64,000 nt of DNA, taken from NCBI RefSeq assembly GCF_037996645.1, contig NZ_JBBMXV010000007.1:94973-158972 (forward strand), written 5' to 3'. The position numbers and the translations under genes are program-made. Below, one piece after another: positions 45,177-52,810 of the stretch. The notes under the pieces are model-generated. The model made no database searches and was not told the origin of the DNA. It saw nothing but the letters and a program-made list of their open reading frames with translations. This DNA comes from Halalkalicoccus tibetensis (lineage in GTDB: Archaea > Halobacteriota > Halobacteria > Halobacteriales > Halalkalicoccaceae). The stretch's first letter is position 1, and every line of letters begins with the position of its first letter.

Positions 45177-45728
45177 ATGAGTAGGGGTAATTCGAACAGT
45201 AGGCCGCGTCCACCCTCTGTCTCTTGGGGAATGACTCTTCCAGGACGGACGCCTCATGACGATAGTATCGACGCGTCCTCAGAAAATCTTGGCAGAGGTC
45301 GTGATGGCCATGAGTATAGTGCAGGATACGATTCACAAATGGCGACCCGGATCGGCGATGAAGAAGATGGTGATCCTCGGGCTGAGCGACTCCGAGAATT
45401 GCATGAAGGGCGTCACCCCTCCGATGGAAACCCTAGTGTTCGTGAAAGCCAGCGAGATAAAAGACGTATTGCGCAGGCGATCTGCTCAGCATTGCCATTA
45501 GCAGACTATGAACGTGAGATTGTTGTCGAAAACGTTGAATGCGTCGATATGACGCGATTTGGGCATCAAAAATCGATTACACGCGTGACGCTGGGACCCG
45601 TTGCAGTCATCGTTGATCAGCGGCTCCGTAGCGATGTCCAGTGTTATGAGTATCTCGTCTCAAGATCCGATGAGTTTCGGTCACTTCAGGAGCATCACGA
45701 TATCTCGATGACGCTCTTTCAACAGTGA
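45177..45728 (+). CDS. Unrecognised haloarchaeal protein, first gene of a three-gene operon
   Basis: A 183-residue acidic protein. The first ~75 residues look disordered (RPRPPSVSWGMTLPGRTPHD and similar). The last ~95 residues appear folded: KRRIAQAICSALPLADYERE, then IVVENVECVDMTRFGHQKSI and RVTLGPVAVIVDQRLRSDVQ. The helical-core style loosely recalls haloarchaeal proteins labelled RNA polymerase subunit epsilon, but I cannot confirm this. ATG 45177 is used; the extra upstream residues lack support. Its stop overlaps the next start (GTGA), so the two are coupled. Confidence 0.6.
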   Translation: MSRGNSNSRPRPPSVSWGMTLPGRTPHDDSIDASSENLGRGRDGHEYSAGYDSQMATRIGDEEDGDPRAERLRELHEGRHPSDGNPSVRESQRDKRRIAQAICSALPLADYEREIVVENVECVDMTRFGHQKSITRVTLGPVAVIVDQRLRSDVQCYEYLVSRSDEFRSLQEHHDISMTLFQQ

Positions 45729-46096
45729 AAGACGGAGTCAAAGACGCTCTCGTAGATGGTAGTATATGTGTTGACCAGGGTGTACCAAACCGTGATTCCG
45801 GACTTCCTGCGCCAACACCAACGCACGAGTTACCAGACGAGTACTGGACAAGCAAATCTGCGGAGTACTGGACTGATATAGCTAAGGATTGGCAACGTAT
45901 CCCCGAAGAATGGAGAGACGGGGTTCCTGATGAGTACCAGACTCTCATTGGTCAGCTCCGTGACTGGGAACCCTGTGAAATTACTGAAAAACACTCTGAA
46001 GAAGACATCGAAGCTGAGGCCGAAGAGTTGGACATTGAAACTGAAGCCGAAAGACTAGTAGCTGAAATGGAAGCTGAGAGTAACGACTCTTCCTAA
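45725..46096 (+). CDS. Unrecognised acidic protein, second gene of the operon
   Basis: A 123-residue very acidic protein starting with GTG that overlaps the preceding stop by 3 nt. Its middle has repeated aromatic/acidic patches: LPDEYWTSKSAEYWTDIAKD, then WQRIPEEWRDGVPDEYQTLI. The C-terminal 40 residues are Glu-rich and likely helical. No known domain was recognised. A 45-residue membrane protein gene follows 7 nt downstream. Confidence 0.6.
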   Translation: MKDGVKDALVDGSICVDQGVPNRDSGLPAPTPTHELPDEYWTSKSAEYWTDIAKDWQRIPEEWRDGVPDEYQTLIGQLRDWEPCEITEKHSEEDIEAEAEELDIETEAERLVAEMEAESNDSS

Positions 46097-46103
46097 AATA
46101 ACA

Positions 46104-46241
46104 ATGATTCTATCAATAACTTCCGCCCCAGTAGCGACGCTTAGCGTATTCGTGGTGTTTGCTATTTTCCTCCTGGTGAGTTTCGCCGTAGGTTACGCGA
46201 AGCGTGATATGGAGATTCATATCACTTTGTTCGAGTTCTGA
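46104..46241 (+). CDS. 45-residue single-span membrane protein, third gene of the operon
   Basis: The frame starts with ATG 7 nt after the preceding stop and encodes 45 residues: a short N-terminus, one hydrophobic helix (ATLSVFVVFAIFLLVSFAVG, residues 11-30), then a short charged tail, AKRDMEIHITLFEF. The hydrophobic stretch is long and uniform, and spacing fits the operon. It could anchor the two soluble products at the membrane. It is small, so it may have been overlooked in automatic annotation. Confidence 0.55.
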   Translation: MILSITSAPVATLSVFVVFAIFLLVSFAVGYAKRDMEIHITLFEF

Positions 46242-46376
46242 CGCTGATAGTCAACTGAACTAATGATCTCATCAACGCTTAGATAAATCTATAGCGATGC
46301 AGTAGGCGGTGCCGCGGCACCGGTAACTGTAGTGAGTGTTGTATCAATTACAGTCCGACACGGCGTCTCAAGACGA

Positions 46377-47576
46377 TCACTGCTCGTCAGACTGACTGAG
46401 CATTTCACTCGCGCGTTTGGCTCCTTCAGTCGCATCGATATGCGAGTAGTGGTCTTTCGTCGTTTCGAGACTCTGGTGGCGCATCAAATCCTGCGCAGTC
46501 CCACGATCCATCCGGTAGAACGTGTCGCCAATCCCACGGCGAGCCCCGTGGAGCTGGAGATACCCGGGACCTTCGGGTGGTGTCGGAATATCGAGCTCTG
46601 CGGCCTCACAGAGCCGTTTCATCACGCTCCGGGCACCCGTCGTTGTGATCGCGGGTGGCGTGATGCAGTACTCTCGTAGCACCTCTTCGATCGGGTTTTC
46701 GTCGAGAATCGCTTCTATTGACTTTTCGTTTCCATCCTCTATTTCGCGAAGATGCGTGCGAGCACACTCGTAAAGTGATGGTGCGTGTCTCGTCGGAAAG
46801 ACGGGCCAGTCGTCCGATGGTGGATCGCTAATCGTTCGATAGCGTTCGACTGCGGGGATCGCTTGCTTGAGAAGCCACGCTGACTGGCGTTGTTGGTTCT
46901 TCCCGAGGACGGAGATCGTTTGCTCCTCGAGGTCGACGTCACGCCAGCGAATACCCTGACGACCGGTGCGGTTGTCGTGTTCGGAACGGAAGACTTCGGA
47001 TGCACGCATCCCTGTGAACGCGAGTACAGCGACGAGTGCGCGGTCTCGAGCTTCGACGTCGGCATCCATACCTTTCTCGTCGATGGCGTCGTGAGCACGT
47101 TTGTTGACGTAGTTGAGAATCTGGGTTCGTTGGTCTGGAGTCCAGAACTGCTGTTGGGACTGCTGTGAGGCGGATCGTTCGGGCATCGATTCTTGAGCGA
47201 GCCCGGATCGTGCGTAGTTCTCTTGGAGATAGCCCCATTTGGAGGCCCAGCCGAGAAAGGCCGAGATCGTGCTGTAGTAAGTCCAGGCAGTGGAGCGAGC
47301 GATTCCTCCATCCGTTGTTTCGGCTTCGTTCGCGGCGACACGACGGCGCAGATGTTCGGCGTAGTGAGCGAGGACGGTTTCATCGAGCTGTTCGAAGCTC
47401 TCGATGTCTCGTTGGTCGAGCCAGTCGATCCACTGACTGATGACGCGCTTGGCGTTGCGCCGGTAGTTTCCTGAGTCGTCGCCTTTGGCTTTCGCCTCGA
47501 GAAACTGCGTGAGTCCTTCTTGGAGTGTTGGAGGGCCTGCTGTGGTGGTTGAACCCTGGGGTTTCGGGTCGGGCAT
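46377..47576 (-). CDS. Tyrosine recombinase/integrase
   Basis: A 399-residue XerC/D-like recombinase. An N-terminal SAM-like core-binding domain (LQEGLTQFLEAKAK to about residue 130) precedes the catalytic domain with the active residues R191 (FTGMRASEV), K226 (LGKNQQR), H343 and R346 (LHGARRGI), H367 (MRHQSL) and Y377 (DHYSHID). All are intact. ATG 47576 is chosen over an upstream start at 47639. Such genes mobilise plasmids or resolve dimers in haloarchaea. No tRNA or repeat is adjacent; the nearest tRNA is at 28.8 kb. Confidence 0.92.
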   Translation of the reverse strand: MPDPKPQGSTTTAGPPTLQEGLTQFLEAKAKGDDSGNYRRNAKRVISQWIDWLDQRDIESFEQLDETVLAHYAEHLRRRVAANEAETTDGGIARSTAWTYYSTISAFLGWASKWGYLQENYARSGLAQESMPERSASQQSQQQFWTPDQRTQILNYVNKRAHDAIDEKGMDADVEARDRALVAVLAFTGMRASEVFRSEHDNRTGRQGIRWRDVDLEEQTISVLGKNQQRQSAWLLKQAIPAVERYRTISDPPSDDWPVFPTRHAPSLYECARTHLREIEDGNEKSIEAILDENPIEEVLREYCITPPAITTTGARSVMKRLCEAAELDIPTPPEGPGYLQLHGARRGIGDTFYRMDRGTAQDLMRHQSLETTKDHYSHIDATEGAKRASEMLSQSDEQ

Positions 47577-47891
47577 GGAGTTGGATGAGTAGAGGGCGTG
47601 GGGGGTAGTAAATCTACTTGTGACTTGTGACTTAATCAAAAGTGAATTGCCAGGCCGCTGAATCGGCTATATTTCGCAGATATAACGCTGCTAGCCCGAG
47701 AATGGCATTCTATAAACTGTATAGTACTACATAGAAACCTGAACTAAAGTTGCGAATCTTCTCAATACGTGCATGGGGATCTCCTGTTCTAGAGAGGATT
47801 AGTGGTGGTAGCTCCGGAAATCTTTTTAGATCACACATCGACCACAGTATCTGAAGGAAACAAAACTACAGCACAGTAAACAATGTTGATG
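47577..47891. other. Intergenic region between integrase and the second TRAP-linked usp
   Basis: About 315 nt. It contains the promoter of the leftward integrase near 47620-47650 and nothing else that could be recognised. Base composition falls from here on toward the AT-richer second catabolic island. Confidence 0.4.
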
Positions 47892-48335
47892 TTAATGGGT
47901 ATATACCGTCACAGGACCTTCAAAATTTAGAAGTACTGATTGAGCATCATCTCCAAATAAAATCTTTCCAGTTGGTGACTTTTCTGCCCCAGTAATGAAT
48001 ATATGGTCACAGTTATGTTTATCTGCTTCTGAAAGAACTACTTCTGAGGGCTCACCTGATGAAGTAATAATTTCATAAGATACAGTTAGATCCGATAACA
48101 CTTCGTTAACCAACGTTTGTACGCTATCTGCTGATTTTTCTATTATATTACTAATACTATCTAGATCGTGGCTTGCTTGGTTAGCTTGACGCCGAACTTC
48201 CGCGGAGTATGCTTCTTCATCAATCACATTTAGCACAATCAAACTTGCTTCAGTACTCGCTGCAAGCATACCTGCCTCTTTGAGTAAGCGTGTACCTACG
48301 TCTGATTCATCCACGACAGCGAGTGCTCGCTTCAT
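47892..48335 (-). CDS. TRAP-associated universal stress protein, second copy
   Basis: A 147-residue Usp domain (MKRALAVVDESDVGTRLLKE at the start; HIFITGAEKSPTGKILFGDD at the end) close to the Usp at 37.6 kb. It is divergent from the first iclR gene, with a degenerate 17-bp operator 91 bp upstream of its start and a perfect one beyond. A TATA-like AATTTATTTACG (minus strand) lies about 28-40 nt before the ATG. A TeaD-like role in tuning the second TRAP transporter is inferred. Confidence 0.88.
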   Translation of the reverse strand: MKRALAVVDESDVGTRLLKEAGMLAASTEASLIVLNVIDEEAYSAEVRRQANQASHDLDSISNIIEKSADSVQTLVNEVLSDLTVSYEIITSSGEPSEVVLSEADKHNCDHIFITGAEKSPTGKILFGDDAQSVLLNFEGPVTVYTH

Positions 48336-48425
48336 AATTAGTGCAATCTTACCTCTCCAATCGTAAATAAATTGTGCCCATCGAATACATGGTTCTAGTA
48401 CCTTGCAGATATCCTTTGGTAGACT

Positions 48426-48442
48426 GTTCCCCTATAGAAAAC
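48426..48442. promoter_or_regulatory. Degenerate copy of the 17-bp island operator
   Basis: GTTCCCCTATAGAAAAC keeps the left arm GTTCC but only AAC of the right arm. It starts 91 bp from the usp start at 48335, nearly the same distance at which related sites precede dapA1 (92) and dapA2 (90). Confidence 0.5.
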
Positions 48443-48533
48443 AGTGATTCTAATCTCACATAGGATTACATACATACGGATGTTATATAACGCGCCCTAA
48501 ATCATCGCCATTCACAAGAGGTCTTTATCAGTC

Positions 48534-48550
48534 GTTCCCAAGGAGGGAAC
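48534..48550. promoter_or_regulatory. 17-bp palindromic operator upstream of iclR1
   Basis: GTTCCCAAGGAGGGAAC has perfect 6-bp arms around a 5-bp centre. It ends directly before the TATA box (TTTATAA at 48554-48560) and 32 nt before the iclR1 ATG. The same spacing occurs at iclR2. It is a probable IclR binding site. Confidence 0.75.
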
Positions 48551-48553
48551 ATA

Positions 48554-48560
48554 TTTATAA
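48554..48560 (+). promoter_or_regulatory. TATA box of iclR1
   Basis: TTTATAA ends 22 nt before the ATG at 48583, consistent with a leaderless transcript. It abuts the palindromic operator, so a bound regulator would touch the TBP/TFB site. Confidence 0.6.
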
Positions 48561-48582
48561 TGGATTAGAGCTATTATGCCCT

Positions 48583-49353
48583 ATGAGCAGAGAAGAGAAG
48601 TACTCAGGAAGAACAATCCGGTCAGTACAGCTATCATTTAGACTTATTGAGGCACTTCAAGTACAGGGTGGGGTAGGAGTGAGTGATTTAGCAAGCAAGC
48701 TGGGTCATTCAAAGAGTACAATATACAGCCACTTACGGACACTCGAACAAGAGAACATCGTTGTCCAAGAGGAGAGTGGATACCGGTTGAGCCTTCGAAT
48801 GCTGGATATAGCAAACAGCGTGCGAAATCAGTTTGGCAATTATGAAGTAGTTCGCAAGGAGGTTAACAAACTAGCAAACGAGACAGGTGAAATAGCACAA
48901 TTTGGTATAGAAGAATATGGAAAAATCTCATATCTTCATAAATCAACTGGTGATCAGGCAGTTGAGACTGCATCTGATATTGGGAAACAACAGCCCCTGT
49001 ATTCTACAGCACTTGGAAAGACTATTTTGGCACACCTATCCAGACAAAAAATGTATGAGATCACAAGCAGAATAGACTACTCAAAAAAGACGCCTAATAC
49101 GATTACCAACACGAGTGATTTGCATGAGGAACTTGAACAGATCTCTGAACGAGGTTATGGGGTTGATGATGAAGAAAACATCGAGGGGCTTCGATGCGTC
49201 GCTGCCCCTGTAAAGAAAGGAGATACTGTCTTTGGCGCAGTTGGGATTACTGGCCCATCAAGCCGGTTCACTAAACAACGTATTGAAAACAGTCTCTCCG
49301 ACAAAGTCAAAAGCACCTCAAATATTATTGAGCTGAACACCAAGTTTTCATAG
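48583..49353 (+). CDS. IclR-family transcriptional regulator 1
   Basis: A 256-residue IclR protein. The winged helix is at residues ~13-75 (LSFRLIEALQVQGGVGVSDL, then GHSKSTIYSHLRTLEQENIV). The effector domain has IAQFGIEEYGKISYLHKSTG, YSTALGKTILAHL and EEN-IEGLRCVAAPVKKGDT with the typical substrate-pocket segments. It precedes the second TRAP operon and is divergent from usp2. It is closely related to the regulator at 58.6 kb. It likely binds the 17-bp palindrome just upstream of its own TATA box and senses the acid carried by the transporter. Confidence 0.93.
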   Translation: MSREEKYSGRTIRSVQLSFRLIEALQVQGGVGVSDLASKLGHSKSTIYSHLRTLEQENIVVQEESGYRLSLRMLDIANSVRNQFGNYEVVRKEVNKLANETGEIAQFGIEEYGKISYLHKSTGDQAVETASDIGKQQPLYSTALGKTILAHLSRQKMYEITSRIDYSKKTPNTITNTSDLHEELEQISERGYGVDDEENIEGLRCVAAPVKKGDTVFGAVGITGPSSRFTKQRIENSLSDKVKSTSNIIELNTKFS

Positions 49354-49455
49354 ATATTGTAAATGGCTATTATTATCTAGTTGTCTCCGAAATACTCTGC
49401 ATCAGTTGCTCATATATTTCTTCTATACGGCGCTGATCTTCGTCTAAAAATAACT

Positions 49456-49470
49456 TGACATATAATGTCA
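49456..49470. promoter_or_regulatory. 15-bp perfect palindrome upstream of dctP2
   Basis: TGACATATAATGTCA has 6-bp perfect arms around ATA. It lies 75 nt before the dctP2 ATG at 49546, unlike the 17-bp motif in sequence. It may be a further operator, or the TATA-containing core of this promoter. Confidence 0.4.
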
Positions 49471-49545
49471 TCATCATGTAAATATCAAATAGATGATATT
49501 ATGCCGAACATTTATACTATTTCATCTATTATGTGCTGGTGTAAC

Positions 49546-50661
49546 ATGGCACGAATTAGCCGCCGCCAGCTATTAGGAGCAGTTGGAGCTGGAGGAGTAG
49601 GCCTGGTAGCAGGGTGTACTGATTTAATTGCCGGTGAAGATGATGAAGCCGGTGAAACAGGATTGGATGGAGGAACTTTAGATGAGTTACCAGAGATCTC
49701 CGCAACGATAGGGTATGATGCTGCTGAAAGTCGTACTGCTGAGTCTCATGTGGCAGCTGTTGCCTTTCAGGAGTATGTTGAAGATGCTACTGATGGCCAG
49801 TTTGATATTGAACTAGCATCTGGTGGTTCCCTAGGTTCAGATTCTGAGATGGCTGAGCAGATTCAAGATGGTACCTTAGAACTGCAGTCAGGAGCTTCTG
49901 AAGGCCATCTAGGGCCGTTTTATCCGAACTTCAACGTCTACGCGATTCCATTCATATTTGAGTCTGTTGAGCTGGCAACCCACGTACTAGACCACGAATA
50001 TGGCGAAAGATTATTTGAAGATTTCCGCGAAAGTACCGGAATGCGTATTATTGGTCATTGGGACAATGGCGGCTTTCGCAGCTTTTCGTTCAATCAAGAA
50101 GTCACCTCAATGGAAGATTTCGAAGGACTTGATATTCGTATGCAGGAAATCGAGTCTCACAATGAATTAGTTAGGCAGTTAGGGGCGAATCCCACTCCAA
50201 TCGATTGGGGTGAAACGTATACAGCCCTTGATCAAGGAGTCGTTGATGGTCACGATAATGCAATCCCCACAATGCTAATGGGGGATATTCATGAGGTACA
50301 AGAATTCATATTGATGTCTCAACATTTCTACTCAGCTGGTCATATGTTATGCGGTGACGACTGGTACCAAGATCTAGAACCATTGTACCAATCACTTGTT
50401 CGTGAAGCTAGCACATTTGCTTCACTTGAAGCCCGGCGGCAAACGGCAGCGATCAGGGAAACTGGTCGTGAGTATATGGAAGAACAAGGGGTAGAGGTAT
50501 ATGATCCTTCAGAAGAGTTTCTCGAAGAACTGAGAAATGCTACGCAGGATCCTGTGGAAGATATAATTAGAGAGGAGGTTGAAGATGAATCATGGGTTGA
50601 TGATCTGTATGATGCTGTCGAAGAAAGTCGAGTGCAACTTGCAGAAGAGGAACTAAGCTAA
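49546..50661 (+). CDS. dctP: TRAP substrate-binding protein (DctP) 2, Tat lipoprotein
   Basis: A 371-residue binding protein. ATG 49546 gives a proper leader, RISRRQLLGAVGAGGVGLVA with lipobox VAGC (C24); the upstream 27 residues of the longer frame have no such feature. DctP hallmarks follow: GSDSEMAEQIQDGTLELQSG, then RSFSFNQEVTSMEDFEGLDI, and GETYTALDQGVVDGHDNA. It is exported and lipid-anchored. A 23-nt hairpin lies between it and dctQ. The likely ligand is a sugar acid used by the downstream enzymes. Confidence 0.92.
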   Translation: MARISRRQLLGAVGAGGVGLVAGCTDLIAGEDDEAGETGLDGGTLDELPEISATIGYDAAESRTAESHVAAVAFQEYVEDATDGQFDIELASGGSLGSDSEMAEQIQDGTLELQSGASEGHLGPFYPNFNVYAIPFIFESVELATHVLDHEYGERLFEDFRESTGMRIIGHWDNGGFRSFSFNQEVTSMEDFEGLDIRMQEIESHNELVRQLGANPTPIDWGETYTALDQGVVDGHDNAIPTMLMGDIHEVQEFILMSQHFYSAGHMLCGDDWYQDLEPLYQSLVREASTFASLEARRQTAAIRETGREYMEEQGVEVYDPSEEFLEELRNATQDPVEDIIREEVEDESWVDDLYDAVEESRVQLAEEELS

Positions 50662-50701
50662 CAGAATAGTCCTCCAAATATATAGAATATTCCAACATCG
50701 C

Positions 50702-50724
50702 TGCAATCTTAAGATAAGATTGCA
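50702..50724. terminator. Hairpin between dctP2 and dctQ2
   Basis: TGCAATCTTA, a 3-nt loop AGA, then TAAGATTGCA: a perfect 10-bp stem. It lies 41 nt after the dctP stop and 79 nt before dctQ. In many binding-protein operons such a stem stabilises the upstream mRNA or reduces read-through, raising binding protein over permease. No T-run follows, so a stabilising role is more likely than full termination. Confidence 0.55.
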
Positions 50725-50802
50725 AAACTATCCAGAGTTCCCATACCTCTTCGCATGAAAAATTATAAGTGGGGCCTCACTTTCTATTCTGTATAGAGGT
50801 TC

Positions 50803-51372
50803 ATGACACTCAGCGAAACCAAAACACAGTTGGCAGACAATTATATGAAATTTGCCGATCTAGTAGAGAAAGTTATACGAAACTTCACACAAGTATTGGG
50901 ATTCATACTCGTAGTATGGGTTACAACTATGGTCATTACTCGACATGGTTTTGAATATGTACCGGTATGGGGGTTAGAAATTTCTGCGTTTTTGATGGTT
51001 TGGATCGTTTTTCTCCTTATAGGGCCATTAGTATACACAGACAATCATTTGCAAATAAAAGTATTTTTTAACAAAATACCCATGCCATTCCAGTATTATT
51101 TCCGTATGATTCAGTTAAGCGGAATTTTCGTTCTTGGTGCCATCCTTCTAGAATACGGAGTTGGGTACGCTGTAAATAGTGGCTTGAATTCAGTATCCCC
51201 GGGATTAGGAATCTATCTGTTTTGGGCTTATCTAGTAATACCTATCTCGGGATGCCTAATTATGTTCTTCACGGTCGCACGAGCAATAGCAATCACACGA
51301 GATAAGACAGAAATGGAACCAAAAGAATTCGCCGATGACTCTGAACTGAATAGGTTAGAAGACAATGTCTGA
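50803..51372 (+). CDS. dctQ: TRAP small membrane subunit (DctQ) 2
   Basis: A 189-residue protein with four hydrophobic segments (QVLGFILVVWVTTMVITRHG first). The motif EISAFLMVWIVFLLIGPLVY followed by NHLQIKVFF is the DctQ signature. It overlaps dctM by 8 nt, exactly as in the first TRAP operon. It joins the binding protein and the permease. Confidence 0.88.
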   Translation: MTLSETKTQLADNYMKFADLVEKVIRNFTQVLGFILVVWVTTMVITRHGFEYVPVWGLEISAFLMVWIVFLLIGPLVYTDNHLQIKVFFNKIPMPFQYYFRMIQLSGIFVLGAILLEYGVGYAVNSGLNSVSPGLGIYLFWAYLVIPISGCLIMFFTVARAIAITRDKTEMEPKEFADDSELNRLEDNV

Positions 51373-52657
51373 GTTGCTTCTACTTGCAGCTCTGCTTATC
51401 TTCTTGATGTCCATGATATTTCTGCGACTAGAGATTGCTTTCGCAATTGGGATTACCGGTGTGATTTGGGTTCTTATAGCTGGAGAACCCCTTACAGTAG
51501 TTGCATCTCGATCTTTCTCAGGTATGAATTCCTTCACTTTGTTAGCCATACCCTTTTTTATCCTAGCGGGTGAACTAATGAACAAAGTAGGAATATCTGA
51601 CACACTAATAAAAATCGCTAATATGTCGTTGGGTCGTATGCGTGGAGGACTGGCACAAGCAAATATTGGATCTAGTATGCTATTCGCTGGTATCTCTGGG
51701 TCTGCTATTGCAGACGTGGCCGCCCTCGGAACAGTGTTTGTCCCACGAATGAGTGAAGAAGGATTTGATAGAGACTTTGCTGCAGCAGTGACTGCTGCTT
51801 CATCAGTCATTGGTCCAATAATTCCCCCAAGTAATAACCTGATTGTATACGGTGCCGTAACTGGTGTCTCAATTGGAGGCCTATTTGCTGGCGCCATTAT
51901 CCCCGGCATCCTATTGGGGGTTACACTAATGGTTATGGTATACATATTCTCGTATTGGGAGGAGTATCCGAAATACAAACCAACTACAGAAGAGGAAAAT
52001 TATCCAAAGTTAGTTGGAGAAGGAGTAGTTGCAATTACGATGCCAGTGATCATCATATATGGGATTATCGGTGGTTTCTTCACAGTGACCGAAGCAGCGG
52101 CAGTTGCCTGTGCTTACGCTATTCTTCTCGGAATATTCCTTCAGACACTCTCTATTAGTGATTTGTATTCTGCCCTATATGATTCGTTAGATATTACCGC
52201 ACAGATATTCACGATGATTGGATTCTCTTTGATACTCGCTTGGATGCTAGCTAGACGAAATTTCCCCACAATATTTGGACAATTTATTCAGGATCTTGGA
52301 GTTGGACAAGTTGGATTTCTATTGCTAATTGCAACACTTCTTTTATTTATTGGAACTTGGCTAAGCATTACTGCAACAATAATAATGCTTGCCCCTACAC
52401 TCGATCAGCTTGCTACAGCATTAGGTATCCATGAGCTACAATTCGGGGTAATAATGGTACTTGCGCTGGGCTATGGTCTAATAACACCACCGCTAGGAGT
52501 CAGTCTCTTCGCTGTTTCAAGCGTCGGTGATGTCAAAGTATGGCCAGTTGCCAAACGTGTCATACCATTTTATATTTGCTTTTTGATTGTCTTATTGCTG
52601 GTTATTCTTATCCCTGAGCTAACACTCTATTTACCACGGAGTTGGGGACTAGCTTGA
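51365..52657 (+). CDS. dctM: TRAP large permease (DctM) 2
   Basis: A 430-residue permease with about twelve hydrophobic segments. Motifs are SFTLLAIPFFILAGELMNKV, AGISGSAIADVAALG, TAASSVIGPIIPPSNNLIVY and GLITPPLGVSLFAVSSVGDV. It is the second complete TRAP permease of the window and only moderately like the first. It probably imports the acid catabolised by the genes that follow. Confidence 0.92.
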   Translation: MSELLLLAALLIFLMSMIFLRLEIAFAIGITGVIWVLIAGEPLTVVASRSFSGMNSFTLLAIPFFILAGELMNKVGISDTLIKIANMSLGRMRGGLAQANIGSSMLFAGISGSAIADVAALGTVFVPRMSEEGFDRDFAAAVTAASSVIGPIIPPSNNLIVYGAVTGVSIGGLFAGAIIPGILLGVTLMVMVYIFSYWEEYPKYKPTTEEENYPKLVGEGVVAITMPVIIIYGIIGGFFTVTEAAAVACAYAILLGIFLQTLSISDLYSALYDSLDITAQIFTMIGFSLILAWMLARRNFPTIFGQFIQDLGVGQVGFLLLIATLLLFIGTWLSITATIIMLAPTLDQLATALGIHELQFGVIMVLALGYGLITPPLGVSLFAVSSVGDVKVWPVAKRVIPFYICFLIVLLLVILIPELTLYLPRSWGLA

Positions 52658-52774
52658 ACGGAATTGAACCCATAGAAGGGGTTGGCCGTTGATACCCGTA
52701 TTATTTGATATTTCTGATAGACTGGTATTGGGGAGGTGATTAGTGAGACAGGAGAGTTAACGAACCCCATGTTA

Positions 52775-52781
52775 TTTATAA
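52775..52781 (+). promoter_or_regulatory. TATA box upstream of the ThDP enzyme gene
   Basis: TTTATAA ends 29 nt before the ATG at 52811. A start at any of the earlier ATGs (52736-52784) would place this element inside or after the start codon, which favours 52811. Confidence 0.5.
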
Positions 52782-52810
52782 TTATGCAACAAAAGGCAGA
52801 TAGAGAATCA

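Noticed and set aside
46332-46679. Plus-strand frame of 115 residues over the integrase
   Set aside because: It is antisense to the intact catalytic domain of the recombinase.
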